Notes: generated by a model from the sequence alone, not told the origin. A DNA stretch of 64,000 nucleotides from Sphingomonas hengshuiensis (GCA_003240755.1 QFNF01000001.1:135902-199901), one strand, 5' to 3'. Numbered from the stretch's first letter, positions 17,958 through 27,413 are shown. A program made the numbers and translations.

Positions 17958-19082
17958 GGAAGATTTCACCGAAAGATTGCCGTTCTCGTCGTAGCGCGCC
18001 TCTGGCGGCACCGTCACCGGCGGCTGGATGCCGCCCGCCTGCCGGTTGACCCCCATGACGAACGCCAGCACCGTCGCGATGGCGAGGTACAGGTCGTCGC
18101 GAATCTCCTGTCCCTGGCGGCTGGTGTAATAGACGGCGCGGGCGAGCTGCGGATATTCAAGCATCGGCACCTTCGCCTCCGCCGCCAGTTCGCGGATGGC
18201 GAGCGCGGTGGCGCCGCGGCCCTTGGCCACCACCACCGGCACCTGGTCGCGGCCATGGTCGTAGCGCAGCGCGACCGCGAAATGGGTCGGGTTGGTCAGC
18301 ACCACCTGCGCCTCGCCCACCGCCTGGCGGAACCCGCCCTTCAGAATCTCGTGCCGCCGCTGCCGGATCTGTGCCTTCACATGCGGATCGCCGTCGCTTT
18401 CCTTATGCTCGTCGCGCACTTCCTGCTTGGTCATCTGCAGCCGCTGCATCCGCTGGAAGATCGCCAGCGGCACGTCGAGCCCGGCGATCAGCACCAGCCC
18501 GCCGGCCATCACGAACAACAGCGTCAGGAAGGTGCCGCCCAGATCGCCGACCGCCTGGTCGACGTTCGACGACACGAGGCCGACCGAGCTGACCGCCGCC
18601 TTTTTCAGCATGATATAGCCGATGGCGCCGAGCAGGATGACCTTCAGCAGCGACTTGCCCAGTTCGATCCAGCCCTGCGTGCCGAAGATGCGCTTCATCC
18701 CCGACGCCGGGTTGATCCGCGACCCCTTGGGCGCCAGCGCGCCGCCGTTGAAGCGGATGCCGGTCAGCCCCGCCTGCGCGAGGATGCTCGCCGACACCGC
18801 GAGCGCGAGGATACCGCCCAGCGACGGCAGCAGCCGCCATCCCGCCTCGATCAGCGGGCGCCAGGGCTGGAAATCCTCGACGTCCGCCCGGCCAAAGGTG
18901 AAGCTGGCGGTCATGATCGCCTTGCACGCGCCGACCAGCGAGGGGCCGAGCAGCGCCAGCCACGCGCACCCGGCAAGGATGACCAGCGCGGCGCCCAGTT
19001 CCCTCGACTTGAGGATGTCGCCGTCTTCGCGCGCCTTGTCGAGGCGCTTCTGGGTCGGGCTTTCGGTTTTGTCCTCGCTCAC
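17955..19082 (-). CDS. flhB: Flagellar export switch protein FlhB
   Basis: A 375-residue export-gate component with four transmembrane helices (to about residue 205) and a cytosolic domain with the autocleavage motif NPTH at residues 264-267. FlhB switches export from rod/hook to filament substrates with FliK. SEDKTESPTQKRLDKAREDGDI is the standard FlhB N-terminus. The start is GTG at 19082, overlapping the fliR stop (GTGA); this choice is supported because upstream extension would read inside fliR. Confidence 0.95.
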   Translation of the reverse strand: MSEDKTESPTQKRLDKAREDGDILKSRELGAALVILAGCAWLALLGPSLVGACKAIMTASFTFGRADVEDFQPWRPLIEAGWRLLPSLGGILALAVSASILAQAGLTGIRFNGGALAPKGSRINPASGMKRIFGTQGWIELGKSLLKVILLGAIGYIMLKKAAVSSVGLVSSNVDQAVGDLGGTFLTLLFVMAGGLVLIAGLDVPLAIFQRMQRLQMTKQEVRDEHKESDGDPHVKAQIRQRRHEILKGGFRQAVGEAQVVLTNPTHFAVALRYDHGRDQVPVVVAKGRGATALAIRELAAEAKVPMLEYPQLARAVYYTSRQGQEIRDDLYLAIATVLAFVMGVNRQAGGIQPPVTVPPEARYDENGNLSVKSS

Positions 19083-19861
19083 CTGACGCCCCCCAGCACC
19101 AGCGTGTTGGCGGCGTCGAGCGCCTCCTGCACGATGACCAGCATGTAATCGGTCATCGCCGGCAGGGCGACGAACAGCGCGACCACCCCGACGAACAGGC
19201 TTGCCGGAAGCCCGACCGCGAACAGGTTGAGCGCGGGCGCCGAGCGCGACAGCATCCCCATCACGAGGTTGAGGCACAGCAGCAGGAAGCCGACCGGCAG
19301 CGCCAGCAACAGCCCCGACACGAACGCATAGCCGCCGAAGATCGCGATATTTTCGAGCTTCGCCGGCGACAGCCACGCGGCGCCGGGCGGCAGCAGTTCA
19401 TAGGAGCGCACGATCAGGTCGATCAGCAGCAGATGCCCGTCGAGCGACAGGAACAGCAGCGTCAGCAGCACCGACAGAAAGGTGCCGAGCGCCGGGCTCT
19501 GCGCGCCGTTCTGCGGATCGACCATCGCCGCAAAGCCGATGCCCATCGAGATGCCGATCACTTCGGCCGCGATCAGCGGCGCGGCGAACGCGATCTGCAG
19601 CACGAAGCCGATGGCGAGACCGACCAGCCCTTCGGCGGCAATGGACAGGAACGTGGTCAGCGAAAAGATCTCGGTCGGGATCGCGAACGGCTGTGCCTTG
19701 AGCACCAGTACCGAGATCGCGGCCGACAGCAGCACGCGCACCTGCACCGGCATGGCCACCGCGCCGAACACCGGCGCGACGATGAACGCCGCCCCGATGC
19801 GGACCATCGTGAAGAGGAGCGCCCAGAGCTGCGGCTCGACCGACAGGCCAAGGCCTAGCAT
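19079..19861 (-). CDS. fliR: Flagellar export gate protein FliR
   Basis: A 260-residue polytopic protein of the export gate (FliP5-FliQ4-FliR1). It has about six hydrophobic segments with the typical VRIGAAFIVAPVFG, VIGISMGIGFAAMVDPQNG and LDGHLLLIDLIVRSYELLPPG stretches. ATG at 19861 gives a normal length; the in-frame extension to 19933 runs into palindromic repeat DNA and is rejected. A 383-bp repeat-rich gap separates it from fliQ, breaking the otherwise tight gene spacing. The stop overlaps the flhB start. Confidence 0.93.
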   Translation of the reverse strand: MLGLGLSVEPQLWALLFTMVRIGAAFIVAPVFGAVAMPVQVRVLLSAAISVLVLKAQPFAIPTEIFSLTTFLSIAAEGLVGLAIGFVLQIAFAAPLIAAEVIGISMGIGFAAMVDPQNGAQSPALGTFLSVLLTLLFLSLDGHLLLIDLIVRSYELLPPGAAWLSPAKLENIAIFGGYAFVSGLLLALPVGFLLLCLNLVMGMLSRSAPALNLFAVGLPASLFVGVVALFVALPAMTDYMLVIVQEALDAANTLVLGGVR

Positions 19862-19893
19862 GGCGGTTGCGCTCCAACCGAGCGCATCCGTGT

Positions 19894-20219
19894 CCCCGCG
19901 CAGGCGGGGGCCCAGAGCCACGAACGCCGCCATGTGCCGCTCTGGGCCCCCGCCTGCGCGGGGGTACGGAAACGACGTATCTCACCCAGAACCCGTACCC
20001 CGGCGAAGGCCGGGGCCCGGTCGGGGGACGCCAGCGGCTCCATCGAACCGTCCCGCAACTGGACCCCCGCCTCCGCCGGGGTGCGGCGGGTGGTGGGCGA
20101 GCCACCAGTCAACCCAAACTCGTCATGCCGGCGAAGGCCGGAATCCATTGTGTCGGCTGTCATCGAAGGCGCGCAACGGTTCCCCCCGCCATGGAGTCCG
20201 GCCTCCGCCGGAATGACGA
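19894..20219. repeat. Three tandem REP-like inverted-repeat pairs between fliR and fliQ
   Basis: The 383-bp gap 19862-20244 holds three inverted pairs: 19894-19918 with 19939-19963 (25 bp, exact), 19997-20021 with 20058-20082 (imperfect), and 20120-20148 with 20191-20219 (imperfect). The arms share a core of the type CCGGCGAAGGCCGG or CGCGCAGGCGGGGG, so they look like variants of one REP family. I see no gene in the gap. The hairpins could damp transcription from fliQ into fliR-flhB, or stabilise the upstream mRNA. Confidence 0.85.
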
Positions 20220-20244
20220 AGGATGTGACCGCCACGTCCGCCAC

Positions 20245-20514
20245 TTACCGCACCAGATCCGGGATCCGCTCGAAGATGCTCGTCGTGAAATCGCTGAGCA
20301 GCCCGAGGATCATTCCCCCGAACACCGCCAGGCTGATGCCGACCACCGCCAGCTTCGGCACGAACGACAGCGTCTGTTCGTTGATCGACGTCGCCGCCTG
20401 GATCATGCCGAGGATCAGCCCGGACAGCAGCGCCGGAATCAATATCGGTGCCGCGACCAGCGCCAGCACCCACATCGCCTCGCGCGCGACGGTCATGAAA
20501 TAGCTCGCGTCCAT
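20245..20514 (-). CDS. fliQ: Flagellar export gate protein FliQ
   Basis: An 89-residue protein with two transmembrane helices, the full family length. The pattern AREAMWVLALVAAPILIPALLSGLILGMIQAATSINEQTL is typical of FliQ, in particular the GLILGxIQAATxINEQTL block. It forms the periphery of the FliPQR core at the centre of the export apparatus. It lies 4 bp after fliP and is translated from an ATG at 20514. Confidence 0.95.
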   Translation of the reverse strand: MDASYFMTVAREAMWVLALVAAPILIPALLSGLILGMIQAATSINEQTLSFVPKLAVVGISLAVFGGMILGLLSDFTTSIFERIPDLVR

Positions 20515-20518
20515 CGGC

Positions 20519-21457
20519 CTAACTCACGAACGAGGCGGCAAGGCTGCCCATGGTCAGCGCCCAGCCATCGACCAGCACGAACAGCAGCAGCTTGAACGGC
20601 AGCGAGATGATCGTCGGCGACAGCATCATCATGCCCAGCGACATGAGCACCGTGGCGACCACCAGGTCGATGACGATGAACGGCAGGAAGATCAGGAACG
20701 CGATCTGGAACGCGGTCTTGAGTTCCGAGGTGACGAACGCCGGCAGCAGGATCGAGAACGGCGTGTCGGCGGGCGTCGCGATCGGCCCGGTTTTCGCCAT
20801 CTGCGCGAACATCGTCACGTCCTTGGTCCGGGTCTGTTTCAGCATGAAGGCGTGGAGCGGCAGGCTGGCCGCCTCGATCATGCGGGTGGAGGTGATCTGC
20901 CCGGCGGCATAGGGCTTGATCGCCGTCTCGTTGATCCGGCCGATCACCGGCGACATCACGAACAGCGACAGGAACAGCGACAGGCCGATCAGCACCTGGT
21001 TGGGCGGGGTCTGTTGCAGGCCCAGCGCCTGGCGCAGCACCGCCAGCACGATGATGATCCGGGTAAAGCTGGTCATCATCAGCAGGATGCCGGGCAGGAC
21101 CGACAACAGCCCCATGATGATGAGGATCTGCAGCGACAGCGCCATCGGCGCGTCGTTCGCCCCGCCCAACTGGCCCAGTGCGCGGTCGAGCGCATCGGCG
21201 GCGCCCGGCGCCGGCGCGGGCGCGGCCGGCACCGCCTGCGCCATCGCCGGCATCGCCAGGAACAGCATCAGCGCGATGCCGAGGACCGCCAGCACGATCT
21301 CGAACCGCCAGTGCGGCAGCGCACGGGCGGGCCGGCGCACCCTGACCACCGGCGTCGGCACGGTTGCCATCGTCCGCCGGCGCGCGACGGCGATCGGCGA
21401 CGGCCGATGGCGCATCCGCGACAGCCCCTGCGCCAGCTTCCCCCCCACGACGCTCAC
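20519..21457 (-). CDS. fliP: Flagellar export gate protein FliP
   Basis: A 312-residue precursor. A basic N-terminal region is followed by a signal-like hydrophobic segment ([21 protein letters not shown]), then the FliP core: [37 protein letters not shown] and [15 protein letters not shown], and [13 protein letters not shown] near the end. FliP is a pore-forming subunit of the export gate. GTG at 21457 overlaps the fliO stop (GTGA); an internal ATG about 29 codons on is an alternative start that keeps the signal peptide. Confidence 0.94.
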   Translation of the reverse strand: MSVVGGKLAQGLSRMRHRPSPIAVARRRTMATVPTPVVRVRRPARALPHWRFEIVLAVLGIALMLFLAMPAMAQAVPAAPAPAPGAADALDRALGQLGGANDAPMALSLQILIIMGLLSVLPGILLMMTSFTRIIIVLAVLRQALGLQQTPPNQVLIGLSLFLSLFVMSPVIGRINETAIKPYAAGQITSTRMIEAASLPLHAFMLKQTRTKDVTMFAQMAKTGPIATPADTPFSILLPAFVTSELKTAFQIAFLIFLPFIVIDLVVATVLMSLGMMMLSPTIISLPFKLLLFVLVDGWALTMGSLAASFVS

Positions 21458-21708
21458 CGGTCGCCCCGGTCCAGCAGCGTCACGCCGTTACGGCTGACCG
21501 ATACCAGCAGCAGCCGGTCGTCGAATTCCAGCACCGCGATCTTGGTGCCGGTCGACACCATCATCGTCTCGCGCACCTTGACCAGCCGTTCCCCCTGATT
21601 GCCCGGCATCCGCGCCTCCAGCCGGCGCCACAGATACAGGCAGCCGATCATCAGCCCGCACACCAGCGGCAGCAGGATGACCAGCTTCAGGATGTACGAC
21701 CACATCAT
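21454..21708 (-). CDS. fliO: Flagellar biosynthesis protein FliO
   Basis: An 84-residue protein with one transmembrane helix (residues 4-25, [20 protein letters not shown]) and a short cytosolic domain ending [18 protein letters not shown], which fits the FliO core. FliO is a scaffold for FliP assembly. Placement between fliN and fliP is the standard order. ATG at 21708 overlaps the fliN stop (TGATG); a GTG one codon upstream is also possible. Confidence 0.85.
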   Translation of the reverse strand: MMWSYILKLVILLPLVCGLMIGCLYLWRRLEARMPGNQGERLVKVRETMMVSTGTKIAVLEFDDRLLLVSVSRNGVTLLDRGDR

Positions 21709-22004
21709 CACCGGCTGACCCGCTTGTCGGGGCTGACCAGCTCGGTCATCCGCACGCCGAAGCGGTCGCCGACGGTGACGACCTCGCCCCGCCCGATCAG
21801 CGTGCCGTTGACGAATACGTCGAGCAGCTCGTTGGCGGCGCGGTCCAGCTCGATCACGCTCGATTCGCTCAGCGCCAGCAGTTCGCGCAACGTCAGTTGC
21901 GTCGAACCGATCTCGACGGTCAGCCGGACGTCGACGTCCTGGAGCAGCTTGAAATTGGCGGCGAGCGACGCCTCGGCGGGAAAGCCGCCGGTCATCTCGT
22001 TCAT
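21708..22004 (-). CDS. fliN: Flagellar motor switch protein FliN
   Basis: A 98-residue C-ring protein consisting almost only of the SpoA (SPOR-like) domain: LLQDVDVRLTVEIGSTQLTLRELLALSESSVIELDR and NGTLIGRGEVVTVGDRFGVRMTEL. It forms the lower C-ring with FliM and docks FliH for export. The short length is normal for alphaproteobacterial FliN. The start overlaps the fliM stop as ATGA, so it is coupled to fliM. Confidence 0.95.
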   Translation of the reverse strand: MNEMTGGFPAEASLAANFKLLQDVDVRLTVEIGSTQLTLRELLALSESSVIELDRAANELLDVFVNGTLIGRGEVVTVGDRFGVRMTELVSPDKRVSR

Positions 22005-22954
22005 TGGAATTCCTCTTCGAAACCGGGGTCGATGGTGTTCAGCCGGATCGCGGCCTGCCCGTTGGCGGTCCCGACCGTGCCGGTGCCCAGCCGCCGGTTG
22101 GCGACCCATACCGGCACCTGCGGCCCGAAACTTACGGGGATGATGTCGCCTTCCTTCAGGTCGAGCAACATCGCGAGCGACACGACCGGTTCGGCCAGCA
22201 CCGACCGTACCGGCAGCTTCACGCTCATCACCGCGCGCGTCAGGCCCGACAGCCATTTGGGGTCCGGGGCGCTGCGGCCATGGACCTTGGTCGACAGTTG
22301 CGGCGCATGCGGTTTCAGCGCCGCGACCGGATAGAGGATGTCGATGAAGGTCGGCTCGCCCTCGCCCGACGCGATGCCGAACCGGGTCGCGATCACCGCG
22401 TCCTCGCCATCGATCGCGCCCATCATCGCCGGGTTCGATTCGGGATTACCGGGTTCGAAGCCGATACCGGCCAGCGGCCCCCATGCCTCGCTGAGCGGCG
22501 CGGCGATCGCCCCGGCCAGCCGGCGCAGCATCGCCTCCGCCGCGGGGGAGAATTCGACCGGCAGCGGGGACGGCGCCTCCCCGAACCCGCCGAAGAAGAG
22601 GTCGAGCACTTCGAGCAGGAACGCGCCGTCGAACACGATGATCGCCGGGCTGCCCCCGGTCGACAGCGTCATCGGCACCCATCCGGTCAGCCTGTCCGCC
22701 CGCCGGGCGGCGACATAGCCCGCGAATCGATCGACCTCGACCGGTTCGGACCAACTGCGCACCCCGCGCCGGAGCAGCGGTTCGAACACCTGCCGCATCG
22801 ACCGCGCCAGGCGCGCCGACAGATGTTCCAGCGCGTGGAGGTCGCCGAACGGGTTCAGGTTCGCCGCGCCCAGGCTGGGCGCGTGCGACGCCGGCGGAGT
22901 CCGGCGGGCTCGTTCGCGGCGCTCGGGCGCAGTGGTGGACGGGCTGTTAACCAT
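22001..22954 (-). CDS. fliM: Flagellar motor switch protein FliM
   Basis: A 317-residue C-ring protein. The middle CheC-like domain contains FDGAFLLEVLDLFFGGFGEAPS and the C-terminal SpoA domain contains SLAMLLDLKEGDIIPVSFG. The N-terminal CheY-P-binding peptide (LSQxEIDALL) normally found in the first 20 residues is not seen; instead the N-terminus is Arg/Pro-rich. That fits the absence of chemotaxis genes from the window, but CheY binding could use another sequence. The gene starts 6 bp after fliL. Confidence 0.9.
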   Translation of the reverse strand: MVNSPSTTAPERRERARRTPPASHAPSLGAANLNPFGDLHALEHLSARLARSMRQVFEPLLRRGVRSWSEPVEVDRFAGYVAARRADRLTGWVPMTLSTGGSPAIIVFDGAFLLEVLDLFFGGFGEAPSPLPVEFSPAAEAMLRRLAGAIAAPLSEAWGPLAGIGFEPGNPESNPAMMGAIDGEDAVIATRFGIASGEGEPTFIDILYPVAALKPHAPQLSTKVHGRSAPDPKWLSGLTRAVMSVKLPVRSVLAEPVVSLAMLLDLKEGDIIPVSFGPQVPVWVANRRLGTGTVGTANGQAAIRLNTIDPGFEEEFQ

Positions 22955-22960
22955 GCCCGT

Positions 22961-23617
22961 TTACTGAACGACAAATTGGGTAAAATAAACGTTACCGATA
23001 CCGCCAAAACCCTCTTTTTGCTCCAGCGTGTCGTTGATCGCCTTCCGGATGCGCAGCGATAGCTGTTTCTTGCCGTCGGCGGTGAACACCTGGTCCTCGG
23101 TCGCCTCGCCCAGCGCCAGCAGGATCGCCGATCGCACCGCGATCTCGTGGGTCTTCAGATTGTCGAGCACCTTGTGGTCGTACGATGTCGAAATGGCGAT
23201 GCCGACCTGGATGAAATGCACGCTGTCGGTGAGGTTGGAGGTGAACTCCTTGTCCATCGCATAATAGCTGGACGCATAGCGGTCGCCGCCCTCCATCTCG
23301 GGCGTCGGCTTGCCGCCTTCGCCGTTGTTGGCCGCGGCCTCGCCGCCGCCCTCGCCGCCGCCTTCGCCGCCGCCGCCGCCCGCGGCGCTCGCCCGGACCT
23401 CCTCGGACTTGGGGACCAGTTTCGGCAGGTCCTTCTTCTCCGCATGCTCGCCCTCGTCGGCATGGCCGCCGCCGATCAGCCCCGACGAACTGGCATACAG
23501 CCCGGCGCCGACGCCGCCGCCCAGCAGCACGAGCACCCCGACCGCCATGACGACGATCTTGCCCAGCTTGCCCTTCTTCTTGGCCGGCTTTTCATCCGGT
23601 GCGGCCTTGTCGCTCAT
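22961..23617 (-). CDS. fliL: Flagellar basal body-associated protein FliL
   Basis: A 218-residue single-pass protein. After a basic cytosolic segment there is one transmembrane helix (VVMAVGVLVLLGGGVGAGLY, about residues 21-40), then a long Gly/Glu/Ala-rich linker (about residues 75-100, GGGGEGGGEGG type) and the stomatin-like FliL domain ending NVYFTQFVVQ. FliL rings surround the stator and help torque. The Gly/Glu-rich linker is longer than in E. coli FliL. It is followed 6 bp later by fliM. Confidence 0.92.
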   Translation of the reverse strand: MSDKAAPDEKPAKKKGKLGKIVVMAVGVLVLLGGGVGAGLYASSSGLIGGGHADEGEHAEKKDLPKLVPKSEEVRASAAGGGGGEGGGEGGGEAAANNGEGGKPTPEMEGGDRYASSYYAMDKEFTSNLTDSVHFIQVGIAISTSYDHKVLDNLKTHEIAVRSAILLALGEATEDQVFTADGKKQLSLRIRKAINDTLEQKEGFGGIGNVYFTQFVVQ

Positions 23618-23628
23618 GTCGTGGTTCC

Positions 23629-25632
23629 TCAGGCGATTCGTTGATTATCGTTCGTGGATGGCTGTCCGGCGGTTGCCGCTGCCGATCGCGGGGCGCGGGG
23701 CGGGGCGTTGCCCTGTTCCTGCGCGTGGCGCTGCGGTTGCTGCTGCGTGCCGACATCGACCTGCATCCCGCCCAGCTTCAGCCCGCGTGCCTCGGCCAGT
23801 TGCACCAGCCGCGGCTGCGCGTCGGCCAGCAGCCGGCCGGCATCGGCATTCTCGCTGTTGAAATGGACATGGACCTTGCCGTCGTCGCCGGTACGGATCG
23901 CGATCTCGATATCGCCCAGCGCGTCGGGCGACAGGCGGATGCGGGTCTCGCCAGCGGTGCCGGTCGCCTCGCGCAGCGTTTCGATCCGGTCGATCATCCC
24001 CTCCATCCATTGCGGCTGGCGGGTGTCGAGCGCGGCTTGCCCGCCGGGCATTGGCGCGGCAACCGGGCGCAGCATGGCGGGGTCGAGCGCGGCGGCGGCG
24101 GCCGGTAGCGCCGGTCCGTCCTCGTCCCGGCGCGGCCGTGGCGCGGGGGCGGCGGCATCCACGATCGCGGGCGCGGCGACCGGCTCGGCGGCCGGCGTCG
24201 GCATGGCGATGCGGGTGACGGGCAGCGGTCCGGCAACCGGGGCGCCGGGCGGGGCCACGGGCACGACCGGCGCTGCCGCCTCGCCCGCGATCGGGCCGCG
24301 TCGCGGGCCGCTGTCGACCGGTGCCTGCATCGCCACGCCGGGCAGGGGGGCGATGGAGGCTGCGGGCTGCGGGATGACCTGCGCCGCCATGGTCGCGTCG
24401 CGGGCGACCGGCCCCGGGACGGCTGCCGCCGCCGGGATATCGTCATGCGCCATATCGGCGACCGGTGGACGCGGGGTCGCGGCGAGGGGCGCCTGGGTCG
24501 TGGCCGCGTCCGGTGCGACGGCTGGCGTCGCGACCGGGGGGCTTGCCGCCGCGGGCAGGACGGTCGTGGCGGAGGGTATCGCGGTATCCGGCATCGCTAC
24601 CGGCGCCACGGCGTCGCGCACCGATCGAACGGGCTCGCCAATATCGCGGGTGGATAGCTGCTGTCGAACCGGCATGGCGGGTTCGCCCGGCGGCAGGATC
24701 GCATCGATGGCGCTGCGCTGCCCGGCCGCCGCCGCGCCCGATGGCGCCCCCTGCACGGGGGCCGTGACCTGCGGCGGCGGGGCGGTCGCGATCTCCGCAT
24801 CGCGCGGCTGCGGCACAACGACATGGACCGGGACGATGCCATCCGCGGGGAGCGGTGTCGTCCGTCCGATGGCAGGCTGCGGATCGCTCCCGCCCGCGGC
24901 CGGACCCGGCCCGGCCACGACACGCGCCGGATCGACCGCCTGGGCCATCGGGGCGGCGGTGTCGGTGGCACGCGGCGCAGTCCGCTTCGCCGGACGCATC
25001 GGCGTCGCCGGATCGGTCGCGATCACCGATCCGTCTTCGCCGATCGTCTGCACGGGCGGCGATGCGGTGGCCAGGGGTGCGGCAGCGTGCGGCGGCGCGG
25101 GCAGGATGATGACGGCATCCGCCGGGACCGTGACTTCCGGTTCCACCGCGCGCGCCGTGTCCGCCACGACCGGCTCCGCATCGCCATCGTCCATGGTTTC
25201 GGCAGGCCGTTCGCGCGGCACCTCCGCCTCCGGCTTCCGCCCGCGTGGCAGCGGTACGGCGAAGCGTGGCGGGGTCGGGAGCACCGGCACGGCCGGCGGC
25301 TCGGGTTCGGGCGGCGGGGCGTCCCTGTCGGGCAGCAGCCGCGCCAGCGTGCCGGTCGCCCCGGTGGGCAGCATCAGCACCGCCTCGGTCGCCGATACCG
25401 GCAGGGGCGGCGTCGCGTCGGCCCCCTTCGGCGCGGCAACCGGCAGCGGCAAGCCCTTGCCGGGCCGGGCAGCGATCTGCCGCATGTCCGCCGCCCCCTG
25501 CGCCGCCCCCGCGTCTGCCGGCACCATCCCGGCCAGCAACGCCGCGAAATCCGCCGTCGGCGGGGCGACGGCCGGCATCGCCTGCATCGCAAGCGGGGAG
25601 GTGGTGCTGGTAAGGGCGGACAGGAGCTGCAT
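23629..25632 (-). CDS. fliK: Flagellar hook-length control protein FliK
   Basis: A 667-residue protein, very rich in Ala and Pro. The first 550 residues are low complexity and act as the molecular ruler. The C-terminal Flg_hook domain (RIRLSPDALGDIEIAIRTGDDGKVHVHFNSENADAGRLLADAQP) interacts with FlhB to switch export. ATG at 25632 gives MQLLSAL; the frame runs further upstream without a clear start. The ruler is long relative to E. coli FliK (405 residues), which would predict a long hook, but disorder and composition make that estimate weak. Confidence 0.88.
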   Translation of the reverse strand: MQLLSALTSTTSPLAMQAMPAVAPPTADFAALLAGMVPADAGAAQGAADMRQIAARPGKGLPLPVAAPKGADATPPLPVSATEAVLMLPTGATGTLARLLPDRDAPPPEPEPPAVPVLPTPPRFAVPLPRGRKPEAEVPRERPAETMDDGDAEPVVADTARAVEPEVTVPADAVIILPAPPHAAAPLATASPPVQTIGEDGSVIATDPATPMRPAKRTAPRATDTAAPMAQAVDPARVVAGPGPAAGGSDPQPAIGRTTPLPADGIVPVHVVVPQPRDAEIATAPPPQVTAPVQGAPSGAAAAGQRSAIDAILPPGEPAMPVRQQLSTRDIGEPVRSVRDAVAPVAMPDTAIPSATTVLPAAASPPVATPAVAPDAATTQAPLAATPRPPVADMAHDDIPAAAAVPGPVARDATMAAQVIPQPAASIAPLPGVAMQAPVDSGPRRGPIAGEAAAPVVPVAPPGAPVAGPLPVTRIAMPTPAAEPVAAPAIVDAAAPAPRPRRDEDGPALPAAAAALDPAMLRPVAAPMPGGQAALDTRQPQWMEGMIDRIETLREATGTAGETRIRLSPDALGDIEIAIRTGDDGKVHVHFNSENADAGRLLADAQPRLVQLAEARGLKLGGMQVDVGTQQQPQRHAQEQGNAPPRAPRSAAATAGQPSTNDNQRIA

Positions 25633-25663
25633 GGGTCGATCCGTCAAGCGTTCGACCGGTCGA

Positions 25664-26092
25664 TCAGCAAGGATCGTGCCGATTTGGGCGACGCACCGGC
25701 GGGGCGTTTTCCAGCGCGCGCAGCTCGCGCAGCGCCCGCGCGGCATGGGCGCGTTCCAGCAGCTTTTCGACCGCGTTCTGGTCGCGTCGGGCCGCCATCG
25801 TCGCCGACCGCGCGCGGTTCAGCCCGTCATCGGCCTGCGCCACGCGGCGTTCGACCACCTGCGCGGTCGCGTGCAGCTTTTCGCGGTAATGCGCGGCGGC
25901 ACCCAGCGTCTGCGCGCTGGCGCCGGGCGTCGGCACCGGCGACACCGCCTGCGCCAGATCGAGGATGCGTTCGCGCAGCGCGATCTCGTCGGCGACGCGC
26001 GCTGCGGCGCGCGCTTCCTCCGCCTGGCTCAGGTGCAACTGCATCGTCCGCACGCGCAGCACGCGGCCGAGCCGCCTGGCCTTGTCAGTCAC
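25664..26092 (-). CDS. fliJ: Flagellar export chaperone FliJ
   Basis: A 142-residue, strongly helical and coiled-coil-forming protein between fliI and fliK, the usual position of fliJ. FliJ forms the central stalk in the FliI hexamer and helps the FlhA gate. Sequence identity within the family is low; the assignment rests on size, Arg/Ala/Glu-rich heptads (QLHLSQAEEARAAARVADE, RRDQNAVEKLLERAHAARAL) and position. GTG at 26092 is used, overlapping the fliI stop by 8 bp. Confidence 0.82.
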   Translation of the reverse strand: MTDKARRLGRVLRVRTMQLHLSQAEEARAAARVADEIALRERILDLAQAVSPVPTPGASAQTLGAAAHYREKLHATAQVVERRVAQADDGLNRARSATMAARRDQNAVEKLLERAHAARALRELRALENAPPVRRPNRHDPC

Positions 26093-27413
26093 CGAACACG
26101 CCCACCAGCTCGGCGACGGCATCGTCGAGCGAGACGATCTCGTCCGAATCCTGCTTCACATATTCCATGACGGCGGGATGCGCGGCCAGCGCGCCGTCGA
26201 TCGCGGCATCGGTGCCGGGGCGATACGCCCCCATCAGCACGAGGTCGCGGTTCTCCTCATAGGTCGCCAGATGCCGGCGCAGCACCCGCGCGGCGGCCAG
26301 GTGCGGCCGGTCGGCGATGTCGGTCATCACGCGGCTGACCGACGGCCCCAGGTCGATCGCCGGATAGACGCCACGTTCGGCCAGTTGCCGGCTGAGCACG
26401 ATATGCCCGTCGAGGATCGATCGCGCCGAATCGACCACCGGATCGCTGTTGTCGTCGCCATCGGCCAGCACGGTATAGATGGCGGTGATCGACCCGCCGG
26501 TACGGACACAGGTGCCCGCCCGCTCGATCAGCCCGGGCAGCATCGCGATCGCGCTGGGCGGGTATCCCCGCGCCGAAGCCGGTTCGCCCAGCGCCAGCCC
26601 GATCTCGCGCCCGGCATGGGCGACGCGGGTCAGCGAATCGATGATGAGCAGGACCTTCTTGCCCTGTTCGCGAAACGCCTCGGCGATCGCGGTCGCCCGC
26701 AGCGCGCCGCGGATGCGCAGCACCGGCGAATGGTTGGCCGGCACCGCGACCACGACCGAGCGCGCGCGGGCATCGCCCTTCAGTTTCGTTTCGAGGAAGT
26801 CCGACACCTCGCGGCTGCGCTCGCCGATCAGGCCGACGACGATCACATCGGCCTTGGCGGCGCGGACCATCATGCCCAGCAGCACCGATTTGCCGACGCC
26901 CGATCCGGCCATGATGCCGACGCGCTGGCCCTGGCCGATCGTCAGCAGCCCGTTGATCGCCCGCACCCCGACATCCATCGGCTCCAGTACGCGCCCCCGG
27001 TCGAGCGGCGACTGGATACGCCCGGCCAGCGGCCAGCGCCCCGCACCCCGGATCGGCCCCTTGCCGTCGATCGGCTTGCCCGCGCCATCGACGACGCGAC
27101 CCAGCAGCGCGTCGCCGACCTCGGCCTCGCCCGGCTTGTCGCCCGGCCGCACCAGCGCACCGGGGAGGAGCGGGGCGGGGCCGCCCAGGTTCATCATCAA
27201 CGTGCGACCGTTGCGAAACCCGATCGCTTCCGCCTCGACATGGCCGCCGTCGCCGGTGCCGACCTGGCACACGGTGCCGACCGGCAGCGACAGCCCGACC
27301 GCCTCCATCAACAGCCCGTCATAGCTGGCGAGCCGTCCGGCCACCCGCGCGCGCGGACGGAAATCGGCGGGGGCGAGGGCGTCGATATAATCGCCGGCGA
27401 AACGGTTCAGCAT
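26085..27413 (-). CDS. fliI: Flagellum-specific ATPase FliI
   Basis: A 442-residue ATPase related to the F1 beta subunit that drives export-substrate unfolding. The Walker A loop is GSGVGKS at residues 170-176; the Walker B strand is KKVLLIIDSLTRVAHAGREIGL, which is typical for FliI. The C-terminal helical domain is complete. ATG at 27413 overlaps the fliH stop (TGATG); a longer in-frame start at 27464 is inside fliH and not favoured. FliH and FliJ, its partners, are adjacent. Confidence 0.95.
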   Translation of the reverse strand: MLNRFAGDYIDALAPADFRPRARVAGRLASYDGLLMEAVGLSLPVGTVCQVGTGDGGHVEAEAIGFRNGRTLMMNLGGPAPLLPGALVRPGDKPGEAEVGDALLGRVVDGAGKPIDGKGPIRGAGRWPLAGRIQSPLDRGRVLEPMDVGVRAINGLLTIGQGQRVGIMAGSGVGKSVLLGMMVRAAKADVIVVGLIGERSREVSDFLETKLKGDARARSVVVAVPANHSPVLRIRGALRATAIAEAFREQGKKVLLIIDSLTRVAHAGREIGLALGEPASARGYPPSAIAMLPGLIERAGTCVRTGGSITAIYTVLADGDDNSDPVVDSARSILDGHIVLSRQLAERGVYPAIDLGPSVSRVMTDIADRPHLAAARVLRRHLATYEENRDLVLMGAYRPGTDAAIDGALAAHPAVMEYVKQDSDEIVSLDDAVAELVGVFGD

